Assembly: GCF_004570875.1 (NCBI RefSeq)
Contig: NZ_SPQK01000022.1
Location: forward strand, 16,133 to 80,132
Direction of reading: 5' to 3'
DNA: 64,000 nucleotides
From: Blastococcus sp. CT_GayMR16
GTDB taxonomy: Bacteria; Actinomycetota; Actinomycetes; Mycobacteriales; Geodermatophilaceae
Shown here: piece by piece, positions 10,589 to 19,000 of the stretch
How positions within the stretch are numbered: the stretch's first letter is position 1
Layout: each line of letters opens with the position of its first letter
The notes under the pieces: model-generated
Databases searched by the model: none
Seen by the model: only the letters and a program-made list of their open reading frames with translations
Told to the model about the DNA's origin: nothing
Program-made: the position numbers and the translations under genes

Positions 10589-11068
10589 CTACCCGCGCCG
10601 CTGCCGGTGCCGGTCGTCGCGGCCCCCGGTCAGCGTCTGGGCCAGCAGCACGGCGCCCCACGGACCGATGACCCAGATCGGCCAGAAGTAGAGGAACGAG
10701 CTCGCGGCGATCGATGAGATGGCCCAGATCGCGACGACGATCACGGCGGTGCTCAGCCACGACCGCCAGGCGGCGTGCGGGTGGCCTCCCCACGCCCACG
10801 GCCCGGCCATCGGTCCACAGGCTCCTGCAGGACCCCGGAACGGTGCCGGCGGCTGCGCCGGTGCGGATGTGGCTGCGGTGGGGCGGGCGGTGTTCGGCAG
10901 GTCCGCCGTCAGCTCCGCCAGCTCTCCGTAGGTGCGTGCCGCGTAGGCGCGGGCCAGTCGCTCGTCGTACTCGTCGACGGTCAGGCGCCCGTCGGCCATG
11001 TGCCGGCCGAGGACGGTGGCGACGGCGGCGCGGTCGGCGTCGGCGGCGCGCAGGTGGGGCTCGGGCAT
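10589..11068 (-). CDS. DUF1707 domain membrane protein
   Basis: Protein of 159 residues. The N-terminus carries the DUF1707 domain (LRAADADRAAV, then LTVDEYDERL), a short module common in actinobacterial membrane and regulatory proteins. A Pro/Gly-rich linker leads to a paired-helix membrane region (IVVAIWAISSI, then FLYFWPIWVIGPWG). The ATG at 11068 has AGGAGG seven bases upstream and begins at the domain edge. Its biochemical role is unknown. Confidence 0.85.
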   Translation of the reverse strand: MPEPHLRAADADRAAVATVLGRHMADGRLTVDEYDERLARAYAARTYGELAELTADLPNTARPTAATSAPAQPPAPFRGPAGACGPMAGPWAWGGHPHAAWRSWLSTAVIVVAIWAISSIAASSFLYFWPIWVIGPWGAVLLAQTLTGGRDDRHRQRRG

Positions 11069-11140
11069 CGCGGGCCTCCTGGTGCGGGAGATCCAGTCTG
11101 GTCCGGATGGGGGGCGCTGGTCCACTGACGGACGTCACCA

Positions 11141-11154
11141 GTTCCACGTGGAAC
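11141..11154. promoter_or_regulatory. Candidate parS site (ParB-binding), copy 1
   Basis: The perfect 14-bp palindrome GTTCCACGTGGAAC sits in the gap between two genes. Bacterial parS sites are palindromes centred on CACGTG with GTT and AAC at the ends. An identical copy occurs at 19001. The origin-proximal gene order supports the reading. ParB binding is inferred. Confidence 0.75.
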
Positions 11155-11183
11155 CGTGCAGGGGGCGGCGACCGGCCGCCGAG

Positions 11184-11663
11184 TCAGTCGCGCGCGGTCG
11201 TCGTGAGCCCGCGCCCAGGACGCCACGACGTGACCAGCAGCGCCGTCTTCTCGTCGTTCAGGGCGACCAGGACCACCTGTTCGAGGTCGACGCTGAAGAG
11301 CTCGAAGCCCATGTGCTCCGGCGCCACCCCGGCTGCGGCCGCATACCGGAGGCGTTCGTCCTGGTCGGTGATCTGGCGGGCGCGTCCGCTGAGCTTGGCG
11401 TCGGCCTCGAAGGCGTCGGGTTCGGAGCTGCCGCTGTGCAGCGCGAAGCGGGGATCCCGCCGGAGATCGGTGAACTTCACCGACCCCGGCATGCCGGCCA
11501 GCCACGGCTCGTCGGCCACGAAGTGCATCTCGATCCCGCTGATGCGGGGCGACCCGTCGGCGCGCAGGGTGGCGAGGAACTTGTGCGCGTGGGCGTCGAA
11601 CGCGGCGCGCACCCGTGCGGCGAATGCCGGCTCCGCGGACTCCACCTCGGCGAAGGAAGCCAT
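11184..11663 (-). CDS. Pyridoxamine 5'-phosphate oxidase-fold (PPOX) protein
   Basis: Split-barrel flavin-binding protein of about 159 residues. The N-terminus shows the PPOX pattern (FLATLRADGSPRISGIEM, then SVKFTDLRRDPRFALH). Members bind FMN, F420 or heme and act as small reductases, so the cofactor cannot be fixed here. The Met at 11663 is preferred over 11678 because it begins the conserved fold, though no clear ribosome site separates them. It is a single gene preceded by the acyl-CoA dehydrogenase on the same strand. Confidence 0.82.
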   Translation of the reverse strand: MASFAEVESAEPAFAARVRAAFDAHAHKFLATLRADGSPRISGIEMHFVADEPWLAGMPGSVKFTDLRRDPRFALHSGSSEPDAFEADAKLSGRARQITDQDERLRYAAAAGVAPEHMGFELFSVDLEQVVLVALNDEKTALLVTSWRPGRGLTTTARD

Positions 11664-11714
11664 GCGGGCACTCTGCACCCGGCCACCGACGAACGGGAGG
11701 CCGGGCTTCGCGCC

Positions 11715-12878
11715 TCAGCCTGCGGTGCGGGCCGCTTCGCGGGCGAGGTCCTTGCCGATGACCATGCGCTGGATCTGGTTGGTCCCCTCGAAGATCTGCA
11801 TGACCTTCGCCTCGCGCATGTACCGCTCGACCGGGAACTCGCGGGTGTAGCCGGCTCCGCCGAGCACCTGGACGGCGTCGGTGGTCACCTTCATCGCGGC
11901 GTCGGTGGCCACGAGCTTGGCGATGCTGGCCTGGCGGGAGAAGGGCTTGCCGGCGTCCTTGCGACGGGCCGCGACCAGATACATCGCCCGGGCCGACTCC
12001 ACCGCGGCGGCCATGTCGGCGAGGAGGAAGGCGACGCCCTGGTGCTCGACGATCGGGCGCCCGAAGGCCTCGCGCTCACCGGCGTAGCGGACGGCGACGT
12101 CGAGGGCGGACTGCGCGAGGCCGACCGCCACGGCGCTGACCCCGAGGCGACCGGAGTCGAGTGCGGCCAGCGCGATCGACAGGCCCCGACCGCGCTCGCC
12201 GACGAGCCGATCGGCCGGGACGGGGACGTCGTCCAGGCGCATGGCGGCCGTCGTCGAGCCGGTCATGCCCATCTTCTCCTCGGGCCGGGCGGCGCTGAAG
12301 CCGGTGAGGTCGGGCGTCAGGTGGAAGCAGGAGATGCCGCGCTCGCCGTCGTCCGGGGTGCGCAGGAAGGTCGAGTAGAAGTCCGCCTGGCCACCGTGGG
12401 TGACCCAGGCCTTCTCACCGCCGGCCAGCCAGCCGCCGTCACTGGTCCTGGCGCTGGCCCGCATGGCCGCGGGGTCGGAGCCGGCGTGGGCCTCCGAGAG
12501 GCAGTAGGCGCCGAGGAGCTGTCCGCCGACCATGTCCGGGAGCAGGTCGCGGCGCTGGGCCTCGGTGCCGAAGCGGTCGATCGGGTTGCACGACAGCGTG
12601 TGCACGCTGACGCCGAGCGCCACGCTGGCCCAGCGGGCCGCGAGCTCCTCGACGACCTGGAGGTAGACCTCGTAGGGCTGGCCGCCGCCGCCGACGTCCT
12701 CCCCGAACGGGAGGCCCAGCAGTCCGGCGTCCCCGAGAGCGCGGAAGGCCTCGCGCGGAAAGCGTTCCTCCCGCTCGAACTGCGCCGCATGCGGTGCCAG
12801 CTCCGCGTCCGCCAGTTCGCGGGTGAGCGCCAGGAGGTCGTAGGCCTCGCGGGTGGGCAGTTCGCGGTCGACCGGCAC
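11715..12878 (-). CDS. Acyl-CoA dehydrogenase
   Basis: FAD-dependent acyl-CoA dehydrogenase of 387 residues, the usual length, introducing an alpha-beta double bond. Visible family motifs are CLSEAHAGSDPAAM, KAWVTHGGQAD and the C-terminal FEGTNQIQR, whose Glu is the position of the catalytic base in short- and medium-chain enzymes. The GTG at 12878 has AAGGAG four bases upstream and starts the protein at VPVDRELPTREAY. It is divergent from a TetR gene and probably repressed by it through the palindromic site between them. Confidence 0.9.
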   Translation of the reverse strand: MPVDRELPTREAYDLLALTRELADAELAPHAAQFEREERFPREAFRALGDAGLLGLPFGEDVGGGGQPYEVYLQVVEELAARWASVALGVSVHTLSCNPIDRFGTEAQRRDLLPDMVGGQLLGAYCLSEAHAGSDPAAMRASARTSDGGWLAGGEKAWVTHGGQADFYSTFLRTPDDGERGISCFHLTPDLTGFSAARPEEKMGMTGSTTAAMRLDDVPVPADRLVGERGRGLSIALAALDSGRLGVSAVAVGLAQSALDVAVRYAGEREAFGRPIVEHQGVAFLLADMAAAVESARAMYLVAARRKDAGKPFSRQASIAKLVATDAAMKVTTDAVQVLGGAGYTREFPVERYMREAKVMQIFEGTNQIQRMVIGKDLAREAARTAG

Positions 12879-12896
12879 GGCTCTCCTTCGGACGGA

Positions 12897-12928
12897 AACA
12901 GTACTGAAGACGGTATCGCAGTACTGTT
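12897..12928. promoter_or_regulatory. TetR-type operator between the acyl-CoA dehydrogenase and tetR genes
   Basis: A perfect 10-bp inverted repeat, AACAGTACTG (12897-12906) and CAGTACTGTT (12919-12928), has a 12-base spacer. Each arm also contains the self-palindrome CAGTACTG. It lies between divergent genes, 19 bases from the acyl-CoA dehydrogenase start and 39 from the regulator start. It probably controls both. Confidence 0.75.
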
Positions 12929-12967
12929 CGCGGTCCAGGCGCACGATGACCTGCCGGAAGGAGGCCG

Positions 12968-13558
12968 ATGACGACCACGGCGCCGTTCGCCGCGACCGGC
13001 CTGACCCGCCGGCAGGCGGAGCTGCTCGATCACCTCGAGGAGCTCTTCCTGGCCGAGGGGTTCGCCCGGTTCACGCTCGAGGACCTCGCCGTCCGCCTGC
13101 ACTGCTCCAAGAGCACGCTCTACGCGCTGGCCGGGAGCAAGGAGCAGTTGGCGCAGCGGGTCATCAAGCACTTCTTCCGCAAGGCGACCGAGGCCGTCGA
13201 GGCATCGACGGTCACCGTGCAGGACCCCGGCCTCCGGGTGACCGCCTACCTCACCGCGGTTGCCGCGGCGCTGGCGCCCGCCGGGCCGGCTTTCCATCGG
13301 GACCTGGACGCCTTCGGACCCGGGCGCGAGATCTACGAGCGGAACACCGGTCTGGCCGCTGAGCGGGTGCGTCAGCTGATCAGCGACGGGGTCGCCGAGG
13401 GCCGCTTCCGGGACGTGCATCCCGCTCTGGTGGCCGACACCGTCACGACGCTGATGTTCCGCATCGGGCGCGGCGACACCGCCCGGGCAACGGGGCTGGA
13501 CGACGCGGCCGCGTATCGCGAGCTGGCGGCGCTGCTGCTGCACGGGATCACGCTGTGA
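12968..13558 (+). CDS. TetR-family transcriptional regulator
   Basis: Repressor of 196 residues. The N-terminal helix-turn-helix is clear (FTLEDLAVRLHCSKSTLYAL), followed by a TetR-type ligand domain with KEQLAQRVIKHFFRKA. Divergence from an acyl-CoA dehydrogenase suggests an acyl-CoA or fatty-acid ligand and autoregulation. Its stop overlaps the next gene by four bases (GTGA). Confidence 0.9.
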   Translation: MTTTAPFAATGLTRRQAELLDHLEELFLAEGFARFTLEDLAVRLHCSKSTLYALAGSKEQLAQRVIKHFFRKATEAVEASTVTVQDPGLRVTAYLTAVAAALAPAGPAFHRDLDAFGPGREIYERNTGLAAERVRQLISDGVAEGRFRDVHPALVADTVTTLMFRIGRGDTARATGLDDAAAYRELAALLLHGITL

Positions 13559-14019
13559 AGGTCGTGCCGGCCGAGTGGGACGACGCCGACGTCCAGCGGC
13601 TCGCGGCGGAGCAGCAGGCCGAGGTCCGTGCGCGCTACGACGGCAAGGGTGAGCCGGGGACGCCGCCGTCGGCCGCGGACATCAGCGTCGTGCTCGTGGC
13701 GCGCGACGGCGACGGCACGGCGCTCGGCTGCGGGGCGCTGCGGCAGCTCGGGGACGGGGTCGCTGAGGTGAAGCGCATGTACGTGGCGCCGCCCGCCCGG
13801 GGCCGCGGGGTCGGGACGGCGGTGCTCGCCGGCCTCGAGGACGCAGCCCGCGACCGCGGCTGGACGACGCTGCGGCTGGAGACCGGACCGCGGCAGCCCG
13901 AGGCGGTCGCGCTGTACTCCCGGGCCGGGTACTCGCCGATCGACGCGTTCGGTGCCTATGTCGGCGCACCCGATGCCGAGGACTCCCTCTTCTTCGAGCA
14001 GAGCCTCGACCCGCGCTGA
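13555..14019 (+). CDS. GNAT-family N-acetyltransferase
   Basis: Acetyl-CoA-dependent transferase of 154 residues. The acetyl-CoA site is seen as VKRMYVAPPARGRGVGTAV, with the R-G-x-G-x-G/A signature, followed by LRLETGPRQPEAVALYSRAGY. The substrate is unknown. The GTG start overlaps the tetR stop, so it is probably co-transcribed with the regulator. Confidence 0.9.
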   Translation: MKVVPAEWDDADVQRLAAEQQAEVRARYDGKGEPGTPPSAADISVVLVARDGDGTALGCGALRQLGDGVAEVKRMYVAPPARGRGVGTAVLAGLEDAARDRGWTTLRLETGPRQPEAVALYSRAGYSPIDAFGAYVGAPDAEDSLFFEQSLDPR

Positions 14020-14038
14020 ACGTCGTACCGACGGTCCG

Positions 14039-14914
14039 TCAGGCGCCCCGCGACTCGGCGACCCGACGCATCCAGTAGCGGAACCAGTTGGGCCCGTAGG
14101 GCAGGTAGACGCGCGTCGGAATCCCTCGCGACGCGAGGTCGTCGAGCACCTCGGGTCGGACGCCGAGCAACTGCTCCACGGGGGTCGGGCCGTGCTGGAG
14201 CTGAAGGGCCTCCTGCAGGCGTCGGTCGTGCGTCGCAGCGGACCACGGGCCGCCGGCGGCGGCGAGGCGCGCGGCGAGCACCAGATAGGCGACGTCCGTC
14301 GGTTCACCGTGCGGCAGCGCACCGGTCGCCTCGAGGTACGCCCCCTTGACCAGGCGTACGTGCACCCCGGCGTCGAGCAGGGTGTCCACGTCGGCGGGTG
14401 AGCGCACCAGATTCGCCTGCAGCGTCGCGCCCAGCCGTTCGGCGCGTCCGCGGCCGGCGACGGCGACGACGCACGTGAGGACGGCGTCGGTGCGAGCGGC
14501 GTCCTCGGCTCCCACCTGTATCCGCCGACCGGCAGGCAGCGCCGCGGCGAGCGTGGCCAGCCGGTCCGCAGTCCCGCCGGGATCGGTGTCCAGCACCAGA
14601 TGACTGAGGTCCACCGAGAGCCAGACGTCGGCGGGCGGGGTCGGCAGGTCGGCGGTCAGTGCCAGGTAGTCCGCCACCGTCCCGTCCGCGACCGCGGGAT
14701 CGTCGATCTGCTCGCCGAAGAAGTCCACGCTGGCCCCGTGTCCACGGGCGAGCGTGGCGGAGGTCGCGGCCAGTGCCTCGCCGCGGGTCCGGCCGGCTAC
14801 GTAGCGGTGTGCTGCGCGCCATGCCCGCGCCTCGGTCGCAGGCAGCCTTCGGACCGCGCGTTCGAACCGCTCGCTCGTGGCCAGCCGGAACAGAACCGAT
14901 CGGTCGACGCCCAC
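14039..14914 (-). CDS. Proline dehydrogenase (monofunctional)
   Basis: FAD-dependent proline dehydrogenase of 291 residues, oxidising proline to pyrroline-5-carboxylate. The C-terminal signature is strong: VRLVKGAYLEA, a His in ATHDRRL, then the substrate-binding RVYLPYGPNWFRYWMRRVAE with the paired arginines. The TIM-barrel strand motifs (VWLSVDLSHL, RIQVGAED) are present. The GTG at 14914 was selected with GGAG just upstream. The reading frame continues upstream through the antisense of the HNH gene, which is not coding. No P5C dehydrogenase gene is nearby. Confidence 0.87.
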   Translation of the reverse strand: MGVDRSVLFRLATSERFERAVRRLPATEARAWRAAHRYVAGRTRGEALAATSATLARGHGASVDFFGEQIDDPAVADGTVADYLALTADLPTPPADVWLSVDLSHLVLDTDPGGTADRLATLAAALPAGRRIQVGAEDAARTDAVLTCVVAVAGRGRAERLGATLQANLVRSPADVDTLLDAGVHVRLVKGAYLEATGALPHGEPTDVAYLVLAARLAAAGGPWSAATHDRRLQEALQLQHGPTPVEQLLGVRPEVLDDLASRGIPTRVYLPYGPNWFRYWMRRVAESRGA

Positions 14915-15000
14915 GGACTCCAGCCTTCCAGGATGGCAGGCGCCCCGATCCAGTTGCACCTGCCGGACACGGCATCCGGCCGGCCGGCGCCTGCCGATGC

Positions 15001-16233
15001 CTAGGGGCTCGATCCGCGGATGCGGATCTCGCTGCCGTCGGGTCGGTAGGTGTGCCAGAAGGTGGTGCCCGGGTCGCGGGCGATGCCGAAACCGCCTTCG
15101 TGGACGGCCGTGTGATGGCGTTCGCAGAGGAGGGCGCCGTTCTCGCAGCTGGTCGGCCCGCCGTGGGCCCAGTGGATGACGTGGTGGACGTCGCACCAGG
15201 CGGCGGGGACGGCGCAGCCGCTTAACACGCAGTGCCCGTCGCGCAGCTCGACGGCCCGGCGGATCGCTGCGGTGGCGGTGCGCTGCTCGCGGCCGACATC
15301 GATCGGCAGGCCTGCAGGATCGGTGAGCATCCGCACCACGGCGGCGTCGCAGGCGAGGCGGCGCGCGGTCTCCGGTGTGATCGGCCCGGCGAAGGCCAGC
15401 TCGCCGCCGGCCACCCCGCGCGCACCTCGCTCGGCGCACAGCGCCATCCAGTCGATGGTCACGCGAACCTGCGCTGCGGCACCGCGCACCGTCGGTAGCC
15501 CACCGGCCCGAAGTGCCTGGCGGGCGAGTTCGACCAGGGCGTGCCCCATCCGCTCGCCGTACGTCCGCTGGTCGTGGGCGGGCCGGTCGCCGTTCATCAG
15601 CGCTTCGAGCGCCGTGTGCACGGTCTCTCCACCCACCGGGTCCAGGTGTCCGGACAGGTACACCCGCCCCCCGGCGCTGACCGCCATCCGGAACAGCCTC
15701 GGCAGCCCGGCCGCCTCGTCCAGTGCCCCGTCCGGGTCGATCCCGGCCACCCACCGGCGGGCCGCCTTCGCGGTGTCCTCCGGCCCCAGGGCCCGCGCCG
15801 CTTCGGTGAGCACCGCGTCGGTGGTGCCCAGGTCGATGCCGTGGGCGTCCGCTACCGCCAGCCGCGCCGGGGTGACCGCCGCCGTCACGACCGCGACATG
15901 AGCGGGCGTCACCGCACCCTCGGCGTAGGCCGCCGCCAGCTCAGGCAGCTCGACCAGCCGGCGCCCGTCCCGCACCAGGTCGGCCGCCGCCCGCCCGGAG
16001 ATCCGGCAGTGCCCGGTGAGCCACGACTTCATCGCGACCATGCCGTCGGCGCGGTGGACCTGCCGCGCCTCCGCGGCTGCCACTGCGCGGGTCTGCGCGG
16101 CGGTCAGCCGGTTGATCCCGAGCTGGGCGAGCGGCACGAACTCGCGCAACTGCTCATCGGCGAGGTCCAGCGGATCGAAGTCGGCCGGATCGAGCTCGGC
16201 GAGCTGCTGCAGCACCGACCCCCACGACGACAC
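15001..16233 (-). CDS. DUF222 and HNH endonuclease domain protein (13E12-repeat type)
   Basis: Protein of 410 residues. Residues about 1-310 form the DUF222 helical domain, including LTAAQTRAVAAAEARQV and AAADLVRDGRRLVELP. The C-terminus is an HNH nuclease: HHVIHWAHGGPTSCENG with LCERHH next. This architecture is multi-copy in actinobacteria and includes the mycobacterial 13E12 family; its biological role is unresolved. The GTG at 16233 has GGAGG nine bases upstream. The frame stays open upstream across other genes, but that stretch is antisense. A spaced inverted repeat lies about 90 bases upstream. Confidence 0.88.
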   Translation of the reverse strand: MSSWGSVLQQLAELDPADFDPLDLADEQLREFVPLAQLGINRLTAAQTRAVAAAEARQVHRADGMVAMKSWLTGHCRISGRAAADLVRDGRRLVELPELAAAYAEGAVTPAHVAVVTAAVTPARLAVADAHGIDLGTTDAVLTEAARALGPEDTAKAARRWVAGIDPDGALDEAAGLPRLFRMAVSAGGRVYLSGHLDPVGGETVHTALEALMNGDRPAHDQRTYGERMGHALVELARQALRAGGLPTVRGAAAQVRVTIDWMALCAERGARGVAGGELAFAGPITPETARRLACDAAVVRMLTDPAGLPIDVGREQRTATAAIRRAVELRDGHCVLSGCAVPAAWCDVHHVIHWAHGGPTSCENGALLCERHHTAVHEGGFGIARDPGTTFWHTYRPDGSEIRIRGSSP

Positions 16234-16320
16234 CTCAGACCACCTCCGCACCTCGTCGTCTGCCCGAACGTATGTGCGAAGAGTAGACGGTGCGGGCGAC
16301 AGAAACCCCAGTTCAGAGGG

Positions 16321-16349
16321 CCTGTGGACAGACGCATCCCATCCACAGG
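16321..16349. repeat. Inverted repeat upstream of the DUF222-HNH gene
   Basis: CCTGTGGA (16321-16328) and TCCACAGG (16342-16349) form a perfect 8-bp inverted repeat with a 13-base spacer. Each arm resembles half of a DnaA box (TGTGGA/TCCACA). It lies between the divergent HNH and HhH genes. Confidence 0.65.
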
Positions 16350-16390
16350 TGGGCGATCCGGGCGGGGCGCCCGAGGGGTAGACACGAGCC

Positions 16391-17032
16391 ATGGATCGCT
16401 CTGCCCAGGACACCGCCGCCCTCGTCATCAGCCGGCACGGCGCCACGTTCGCCGAAGAAGCCGGCATCGCGCTCGAGAACACCCCGGCGCCGTTGTTCCG
16501 GCTTCTCGTCCTCGCCGAGCTGCTGTCCGCCCGGATCGGCGCAGGCATCGCGGTCGCCGCGGCGGGCGAGCTCGACAAAGCCGGCTGGGCCACGGCAGTG
16601 GCTCTACGGCACGCCACGCGGCACAGCGTGGTCGCCGCCCTCGGCCGCGCCGGATATCGCCGGTACGACGAGCGCACAGCGACCCAGCTGCGCGAACTGG
16701 CCGAGCTCGTCCTCACCCGGTACGGGGGCGACCTGCGTCGGCTGGGCGAGGAGGCGGACGGCGACGTCGACCGGGCCGCCACCCTCGTGCAGGAGGTCAA
16801 GGGCATCGGCCCGACCGGCGCTGCCGTCTTCCTGCGCGAGGTGCAGGCGGTCTGGCCGTGGGTTCGCCCGTACCTGGACGATCGCGCCCGTGCAGGTGCT
16901 CGCCGCGTCGGTCTGCCCGACGACACCGCTCGCCTCGCGGAGCTGGTCGGTCCCGACGACCTGGCGCGGCTCGCGGCCGGGCTGGTCCGGATTTCCCGGC
17001 TGCCGGCGCGCCAGGATCCGCTCGGTGTCTGA
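16391..17032 (+). CDS. Endonuclease III-fold helix-hairpin-helix protein, probably non-catalytic
   Basis: Protein of 213 residues with the HhH-GPD helical layout. The first helices read FRLLVLAELLSARI, and a hairpin VKGIGPTGAAVF lies near residues 138-150. In real EndoIII enzymes a lysine follows the GVG/GIG of the hairpin, and four C-terminal cysteines hold an iron-sulfur cluster. Here the lysine position reads Thr/Gly and there are no such cysteines. It probably binds DNA without glycosylase activity. ATG at 16391. Confidence 0.7.
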   Translation: MDRSAQDTAALVISRHGATFAEEAGIALENTPAPLFRLLVLAELLSARIGAGIAVAAAGELDKAGWATAVALRHATRHSVVAALGRAGYRRYDERTATQLRELAELVLTRYGGDLRRLGEEADGDVDRAATLVQEVKGIGPTGAAVFLREVQAVWPWVRPYLDDRARAGARRVGLPDDTARLAELVGPDDLARLAAGLVRISRLPARQDPLGV

Positions 17033-17076
17033 CGGGTTGTGGTGAGGTGACCGTTCATTCCAGTTCGGAGGGATCC

Positions 17077-17994
17077 GTGGCTCAGCACCCTTGGCCGGAC
17101 ACCGACCCGACCGAGGTCGTGCTCGCCGCCGGCGACGCCCGCCTCGCTGTCGACCTCCGGGGTGGAGGCCTGCGTCGGCTGGTCGTCAACGACTGGGACG
17201 TGATCGACGGCTATCCCGCCGGAGCGGTCACCGAGGGCTGGCCGGGTGCCGTGCTCGTCCCCTGGCCGAACCGGATCCGCGACGGGCGCTGGGCATGGAA
17301 CGGCCGGGAGCTGCAGCTCGACCTGCACTCGCCCGAGCAGCCGCACGCGATGCACGGACTGGTCGCCTGGCAGTCGTGGTCGGTGCTCGCCCGTACCCCG
17401 GCCGAGGTCACCGTCGGAACCACCGTCGAGCCGCACCCGGGCTACCCCTTCCGACTCGCCGTCGCCGTCGACTACGCCCTCAGCCCGGCCCTGCTCGCGG
17501 TCACGGTCCGGGTGCGCAACGAGGGGACGACGGCCGCGCCGGTCGGCGTGGGAATGCACCCCTACCTGCACGTCGGCGCGAACGAGGACGGCGGCATCGG
17601 CGGCGCCGAACTCACCGCGCCCGCGCGTACGGAGCTGGGGACCGAGGACGGCCTGCCCACCGGGGTCCGGCAGCGCTTCCACGGGGACGTCGGGCGGATC
17701 GGCCACCGCGCCTTCGACACCCCGCTCACCGACCTGGAACGCGACGACGACGGCTGGGCCCGATTGCGGCTGCGCGGCCCGATCGGAGAACTGGTGCTCG
17801 CCGTCGACCAACAATGGCCCTGGCTGCAGATCTACACCGGTGACGGGTTGCCGGAGGGCCGGCGGCGCCGCAGCCTCGCCGTCGAGCCGATGACCTGCCC
17901 GCCCAACGCGCTCGCCGACGGCGCCGATCTGCTCGTGCTCGAGCCCGGGGCCGACTGGTCTGGCTCGTGGACGCTCGCCTGGACGGCGGCCTGA
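17077..17994 (+). CDS. Aldose 1-epimerase family protein
   Basis: Mutarotase-fold protein of 305 residues. Catalytic positions of the family are visible: an Arg in VPWPNRIRDGRW, His in HAMHGLVAW, His in GMHPYLHV and Glu in LAVEPMTCPPNA. It interconverts sugar anomers or a related hexose-6-phosphate, so the substrate is uncertain. The GTG at 17077 follows CGGAGGGATCC, which decides the start; the frame is open much further upstream only by chance. It is followed directly by a MOSC gene (TGATG). Confidence 0.9.
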   Translation: MAQHPWPDTDPTEVVLAAGDARLAVDLRGGGLRRLVVNDWDVIDGYPAGAVTEGWPGAVLVPWPNRIRDGRWAWNGRELQLDLHSPEQPHAMHGLVAWQSWSVLARTPAEVTVGTTVEPHPGYPFRLAVAVDYALSPALLAVTVRVRNEGTTAAPVGVGMHPYLHVGANEDGGIGGAELTAPARTELGTEDGLPTGVRQRFHGDVGRIGHRAFDTPLTDLERDDDGWARLRLRGPIGELVLAVDQQWPWLQIYTGDGLPEGRRRRSLAVEPMTCPPNALADGADLLVLEPGADWSGSWTLAWTAA

Positions 17995-18722
17995 TGCCGG
18001 ACCACCTGAGTGTGATGGAGCTCTGGCGCTACCCGGTGAAGTCGCTGCAGGGCGAGCGGCTGCACTCGGCGGAGCTCGGGCCGGAGGGCATCGCCGGCGA
18101 CCGACAGTGGGCGCTCTTCGACCTGGAAACCGGTTTCGGGCTGACTGCCCGCCGCGCTCCCGACCTGCTCTTCGGTGCCGCGCGGCTCCGCCCGGACGGA
18201 ACCGTCGAGGTGGTCCTGCCCGACGGCACGGTAACTACGGACGACGAGGAGATCTCCGGCTGGGTGGGCCGGCGCGTGAGCCTGCGCCCCGCGGGGAGCG
18301 CTCCCGGCCGGCCGCGGTACGAGAGTCCGGACGACGACCTGGCGGAGACCTCGACCCGTTGGCACGACTGGCAGGGCGCACCGGGCGCGTTCCACGACAA
18401 CGCCGGAGCGCGCCTCTCCCTCGTCACGACCGGCACTCTCGGCACCTGGGACCGCCGGCGGTTCCGCGCCAACGTCGTCCTCGAGGGCGCGGGGGAGGGC
18501 GGGCTGATCGGTTCGCAGGTGCGACTGGGAACCGCCGTCCTCGACGTCGGCGATCCCATCCCCCGCTGCGTCATGGTCACCCGCCCGCAGCCCGGTGGCA
18601 TCGCCCGCGACACCTCCGTGCTGAAGACCATCCACCGCGAACGCGGCGGCGACCTCGCGGTGGCCGCGCTGGTCCACCGGCCGGGATCGGTGCGCACCGG
18701 CGACGTCCTCGAGCCGGCCTGA
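17994..18722 (+). CDS. MOSC domain protein
   Basis: Protein of 242 residues with an N-terminal beta-barrel part (ELWRYPVKSLQGERL, then GIAGDRQWALFD) and a C-terminal MOSC domain. The domain contains the conserved Cys in PRCVMVTRPQ, the residue that carries sulfide in molybdenum-cofactor sulfurase and mARC-type proteins. The ATG overlaps the epimerase stop (TGATG); an in-frame ATG at 18015 is an alternative. The role is probably a molybdopterin-dependent or sulfur-carrier function; the partner is not in the window. Confidence 0.87.
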   Translation: MPDHLSVMELWRYPVKSLQGERLHSAELGPEGIAGDRQWALFDLETGFGLTARRAPDLLFGAARLRPDGTVEVVLPDGTVTTDDEEISGWVGRRVSLRPAGSAPGRPRYESPDDDLAETSTRWHDWQGAPGAFHDNAGARLSLVTTGTLGTWDRRRFRANVVLEGAGEGGLIGSQVRLGTAVLDVGDPIPRCVMVTRPQPGGIARDTSVLKTIHRERGGDLAVAALVHRPGSVRTGDVLEPA

Positions 18723-18737
18723 CGGACACTGGTCGTC

Positions 18738-18953
18738 GTGCGCACCATCCAGATCCGCCCGGGCGAGGACACCATCCGCCTCGGTCAGCTGCTCAAGCTC
18801 GTCGACGCCGTCCCCACCGGGGCGCAGGTGAAGGACGTCCTCTTCTCCGGCGCGGTCACGGTCAACGGCGAGCCGGAGGAGCGCCGCGGACGTCAGTTGC
18901 ACCGCGGCGACGTCGTGGCGGTGGAGGGCATGGAGGACGTCCGGATCGGCTGA
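18738..18953 (+). CDS. S4-domain RNA-binding protein (YbcJ-like)
   Basis: Small protein of 71 residues that is essentially one S4 fold: IRLGQLLKLVDAVPTG, DVLFSGAVTVNG, then LHRGDVVAV. It binds structured RNA, typically ribosomal. GTG start. It sits 15 bases after the MOSC gene on the same strand. Confidence 0.88.
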   Translation: MRTIQIRPGEDTIRLGQLLKLVDAVPTGAQVKDVLFSGAVTVNGEPEERRGRQLHRGDVVAVEGMEDVRIG

Positions 18954-19000
18954 CCTGCGGAACCGAGCGACCCGGAGGGGGCGCGGCCGACCACCCTGCG

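Noticed and set aside
16234..17814. N-terminal extension of the DUF222-HNH frame
   Set aside because: The extension is antisense to the HhH and epimerase genes and looks non-protein; the GTG at 16233 has a good ribosome site.
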